Of a stretch of 64,000 nucleotides of DNA, positions 61,273 to 64,000 are shown piece after piece. The notes under the pieces are model-generated. The model saw nothing but the letters and a program-made list of their open reading frames with translations. It did no database searches and was not told the origin of the DNA. The translations under genes and the position numbers were made by a program. The stretch is from Haloarchaeobius sp. HME9146 (lineage in GTDB: Archaea; Halobacteriota; Halobacteria; Halobacteriales; Natrialbaceae): positions 1,612,001 through 1,676,000 of the forward strand of contig NZ_JAODVR010000001.1 of NCBI RefSeq assembly GCF_025399835.1, read 5' to 3'. Each line of letters begins with the position of its first letter. Position 1 is the first letter of the stretch.

Positions 61273-62606
61273 AGTTTCGGGGCCACGTCGTCGAGGACGG
61301 TCGCGTCGAGGAAGACCACGATGTGGTCACCGGGTTCGACGACGGTGTTCCCACGTGGCGTGATGAGCTTGTCGCCGCGGGTGATGGCCCCGATGACGAC
61401 GCCGCGGGGCAACTCACCCGCAACGTCGCGGATGGAGCGACCCGACAGCAGGCTCTCGCCGTCGATCTCTATCTCGAGGACCTCCGCCCGGTCGGATTCG
61501 ATGATAGCGACGTTCTCGGTGTGTTCCTCGCGGGTGAACCGCGTTATCTCCTCGGCAGTCACCTCGCGGGGGTTCACGGCCACGTCGACTCCGACCGCCT
61601 CGAACAGCTCGACGTAGTTGCCGTTCTCGACGATGGCGACGGTCCGTCGCGCACCGAGGCGCTTCGTGAGCAGGGAGACGAGGAGGTTCTTCTCGTCGGA
61701 CTCCAGCGCCGAGACGACGAGGTCGGCGTCGTGGATGTTCTCCTCGGCGAGGAAGTCCATGTTCGTCGCGTCGTTCTCGAGGACGATGGTGCCGGGCAGT
61801 TCGTCCGCGAGGACGCGGGCGCGCTCGGGGTCGTGCTCGATGAGCCGGGGCGTCACGCCGCGGGCCTCGAACAGCCGGGCGACCTGGTAGCCGATCTCGC
61901 CGCCGCCGATGATGAACACCTCGTCGGCGGAGTCGAGCGTGCTCGCGGGGGTGAGCGAGGTCGCGAACTTGCGGACGCTTTCGGGACTCCCGATGACGAT
62001 GACCTGGTCCCCGGGTTCGATGACCGTCTCACCGCGTGGGATGGTCACGTCGCCGTTGCGGATGATGGCCGCGAACGTCAGCGACTCGAACCGGTCGGCG
62101 TTCTGGACGGTCTGGTTGGCGACCGTCGAACCCTCCTCTATCTCGAACTGCGCCATGCGGACGCGCCCGCTCGCGAAGGAGTCGACGTCCTGCGCGCCGG
62201 GGAGGCCCGCGATGCGGACGACGGACTGGGCGGTCAGCAGGTCGGTACAGACCATGAAGTCGACGCCGAAGGCACCCTTCGACCCCTGCCAGGTGTTGAG
62301 GAAGTCGGTCTTCTTCACCCGGGCGATGGTGAACGGGTCACCGCAGGTCTTGGCGGTCGAACACGCGACGATGTTCGCCTCGTCGCGGTCCGTACTGGCG
62401 ATGAGCATGTCGGTCTCCTCGATGCCCGCCTCCTCGAGGGTCGAGAGGGAGGTCCCGTCGCCTTCGATGGGCAACACGTCGAGTTCGTAGGTGAGCGATT
62501 CGACGCGGTCGCCGTCCGTGTCGATGACGACGACTTCGTGACTTTCGGACAGGCTCGCGGCGATGTTCGAACCCACCTCTCCGGCTCCGATGACGATTAC
62601 ACGCAT
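61269..62606 (-). CDS. trkA: Trk system potassium uptake regulator TrkA
   Basis: A 445-residue peripheral regulator with two tandem RCK modules: the first nucleotide-binding repeat VIVIGAGEVGSNIAASLSE at the N-terminus and the second VFIIGGGEIGYQVARLFEARG (about residue 230), each followed by a TrkA-C domain (SVRKFATSLTP region; VNPREVTAEEITRF region). It binds NAD(H)/ATP and gates TrkH. A small inverted repeat (GAGAC-TG-GTCTC) lies directly before the start. Confidence 0.95.
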   Translation of the reverse strand: MRVIVIGAGEVGSNIAASLSESHEVVVIDTDGDRVESLTYELDVLPIEGDGTSLSTLEEAGIEETDMLIASTDRDEANIVACSTAKTCGDPFTIARVKKTDFLNTWQGSKGAFGVDFMVCTDLLTAQSVVRIAGLPGAQDVDSFASGRVRMAQFEIEEGSTVANQTVQNADRFESLTFAAIIRNGDVTIPRGETVIEPGDQVIVIGSPESVRKFATSLTPASTLDSADEVFIIGGGEIGYQVARLFEARGVTPRLIEHDPERARVLADELPGTIVLENDATNMDFLAEENIHDADLVVSALESDEKNLLVSLLTKRLGARRTVAIVENGNYVELFEAVGVDVAVNPREVTAEEITRFTREEHTENVAIIESDRAEVLEIEIDGESLLSGRSIRDVAGELPRGVVIGAITRGDKLITPRGNTVVEPGDHIVVFLDATVLDDVAPKL

Positions 62607-62669
62607 AGAGACTGGTCTCGTTGGATAGACGGCGGTTGACAGGGGGAGAACAAGAGGATTGTTATTCGG

Positions 62670-63215
62670 TTACTCCGCCGCGGTCGATATCTCGAGGTCG
62701 ACGGCGCGGCGCTGCCCTTCGAGGTCGGCGACGATGCGCTCGACGATGCGCCGGGCCTCCTTCTTAATCTTGGGCTTGACCTTCTCGATGACCCACGCCA
62801 GGGAGACGAACCGCGGGATGTCGATGTTCCCGGCGTGCGCCGAGTCGGGGTCGTAGGTGACGAGGAAGGTGACCTCCGAGGCGGGCGTGTCCTCGTCGGG
62901 TGCCTTCTCGGGGACGGACTCGACCGACCACTGTCCGGTCGCGTCGATGTCCTTGATGATCTTCCAGTCGATCACGTTCGGCGGCTCCACCGCGGTCACC
63001 TCCGACCGCGCCGTGTAGGTGAGCTTCCACCACGCGAAGTGGAGGTCGTACCGCGTGCCGGGCTCCCCGTCGCCGTCCTGGGTGACCTCTTTGAGGTACT
63101 TCGAGTAGCGGGCATACCGGGGGAAATCGAGGAGGAACTCGTAGACTTCCTCGGGCGGCAGGTAGACGACCGTCGTGACCTCGACTCGTTCCACAGCCGT
63201 GTTACTCTCACTCAC
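62670..63215 (-). CDS. SRPBCC (START-like) family protein
   Basis: A 181-residue protein of the polyketide-cyclase/dehydrase fold. VEVTTVVYLPPEEVYEFLLDFPRYARYSKYLKEV is the characteristic N-terminal helix-grip start. SRPBCC proteins bind small hydrophobic ligands or quinones. The start is taken at GTG 63215 (another GTG directly precedes it). It lies 63 bases upstream of trkA in the same direction. Confidence 0.88.
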   Translation of the reverse strand: MSESNTAVERVEVTTVVYLPPEEVYEFLLDFPRYARYSKYLKEVTQDGDGEPGTRYDLHFAWWKLTYTARSEVTAVEPPNVIDWKIIKDIDATGQWSVESVPEKAPDEDTPASEVTFLVTYDPDSAHAGNIDIPRFVSLAWVIEKVKPKIKKEARRIVERIVADLEGQRRAVDLEISTAAE

Positions 63216-63346
63216 CACGTAAGCCTTTCCGTCATCGCAGTCCTCCGGCCAGTGCCCTTTATTTCTCAAGCAACAAGTCTCATTCCATCTGTTTGTCTGT
63301 GAAAAGATTAATTATATTTCGGTCTGAAAATGTTTGGAAGGAGACT

Positions 63347-64000
63347 ATGGGAACCAACCGAAGGGGGACGAGGCTGCTGTTGGGGTGTCTCGTCTGTGCG
63401 CTCTTGCTGACACCGGTCGCAGGAGCCACGGACGGGGGAGGACGAACGACCGAGAACACGCGTGCAGTGAGCTACTCGATAGCCGTCACGGCCGGCAACG
63501 CGAGTCCGGGCGAGACGGTGACCGTCGAGTTGACCGTCGCGAACGAGGGGAGTACCGTGGCAGAGTCGGTCCGCGCCGAGGCCCACCTCAGGCGACCCGG
63601 CGCGAGCGAGCCGGTCGGCTGGTCCGTCGTGAACCACACCGACGGCGGCAGCCAGTTCGGCGACCGCGGTCTCGTCTGGCAGTGGGAGTCGCTCGACCCC
63701 GGCCAGAACGCCACCACGTCCGTGACGCTTCGGGTGCCGGCCAACGCCAGTGCTGGGGAGGTGACGGTCTCGGGACGGGTCAGCGACCGAAGCCGGAACC
63801 AGGCGATAGCGGAGACGACACTCTTGGTGGGAGAATCCGACGATTCCGACGAGACCGACGACGGCGATAGCTCGGACGATTCCGACGATTCCGACGACGG
63901 CGACAGCTCGGACGATGGCGGCGACGGCTCCGATGGAACAGACGGTGACAACGCAGACGACGATAACGCGGACGACGATTCCGGCGGGCTCCAGCCCGGT
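63347..64000 (+). CDS. exported surface protein with Asp/Ser-rich tail (partial)
   Basis: At least 218 residues, open at the window end. A signal peptide (RRGTRLLLGCLVCALLLTPVAGA) is followed by a beta-sandwich domain of the CARDB/COG1361 type (YSIAVTAGNASPGETVTVELTVANEGST, WESLDPGQNATTSVTLRV) with several N-glycosylation sequons (NHT, NAT, NAS). A low-complexity tail of DDS, DGD and NADDD units begins near residue 165. A GATTAATTATATTTC promoter element and T-rich leader sit upstream of the ATG. It is not an intact gene in this window. Confidence 0.82.
   Translation, partial: MGTNRRGTRLLLGCLVCALLLTPVAGATDGGGRTTENTRAVSYSIAVTAGNASPGETVTVELTVANEGSTVAESVRAEAHLRRPGASEPVGWSVVNHTDGGSQFGDRGLVWQWESLDPGQNATTSVTLRVPANASAGEVTVSGRVSDRSRNQAIAETTLLVGESDDSDETDDGDSSDDSDDSDDGDSSDDGGDGSDGTDGDNADDDNADDDSGGLQPG

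Overview
The window is chromosomal DNA from a halophilic archaeon (class Halobacteria). The evidence is high GC, very acidic proteins, twin-arginine lipoprotein signals, TATA boxes about 25-30 bases before start codons (leaderless transcripts), and archaeal information-processing genes: TFB, RNA polymerase subunit P, ribosomal protein eL43, prefoldin beta and the KEOPS subunit Pcc1. Several haloarchaeal-only families are also present (HalX/bacterio-opsin activator regulators, DUF2070, UPF0058). The genus cannot be named from the sequence alone. Most of the window is ordinary core genome; no complete mobile element, CRISPR array or phage is visible.

Layout. 0-8.6 kb: a Bax1-type nuclease, a CBS-domain protein, an RNA m5C methyltransferase with its PUA-like domain on a separate gene, a PAC2 protein, a NitT/TauT-type ABC importer operon and a class I aminotransferase. 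8.6-24.3 kb: a receiver/HalX/GAF/HTH regulator, a UbiA prenyltransferase, a glutamine amidotransferase, a YchF-type GTPase, two paralogous lipoproteins, a bactofilin-like protein, a GT87 glycosyltransferase, an HNH protein, a carotenoid/squalene-type flavoenzyme, a NifU-like protein and citramalate/isopropylmalate synthase behind a palindrome-rich promoter. 24.3-29 kb: an adjacent sensor kinase and bacterio-opsin-activator-type regulator, each broken by an apparent single-base loss, then a TFB gene and an M48 protease.

29-38 kb: the cytochrome oxidase operon (subunit II, a fused subunit I-III, a small subunit IV) convergent with a tight five-gene operon of uncharacterised membrane proteins that carry cysteine, histidine and zinc-finger motifs. 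Next come a lipoprotein gene whose TATA box lies inside an inverted repeat, and tRNA-Ser(CGA) with a partial copy of its 3' end 140 bases away. 38.5-46 kb: a MoxR ATPase facing a five-gene DUF58/DUF4129-type operon, with an aldehyde dehydrogenase between them. 46-54 kb: a methyltransferase, a diacylglycerol-kinase-like protein, a Tat-exported beta-helix protein, a TetR regulator with operator-like palindromes, an exported Cys-containing protein beside a membrane-tethered winged-helix regulator, and the eL43-rpoP-pcc1 and prefoldin-DUF3194 operons. 54-64 kb: DUF2070, the GMP synthase amidotransferase subunit, a PhoD-like phosphatase without a signal peptide, a hydrolase, the TrkH/TrkA potassium system, an SRPBCC protein and the start of an exported Asp/Ser-rich surface protein cut by the window end.

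The most unusual items are the pair of neighbouring frameshifted signalling genes, the five-gene membrane operon next to the oxidase, the tRNA-Ser 3'-end duplication, the cysteine-free eL43 and the palindromes at several promoters.
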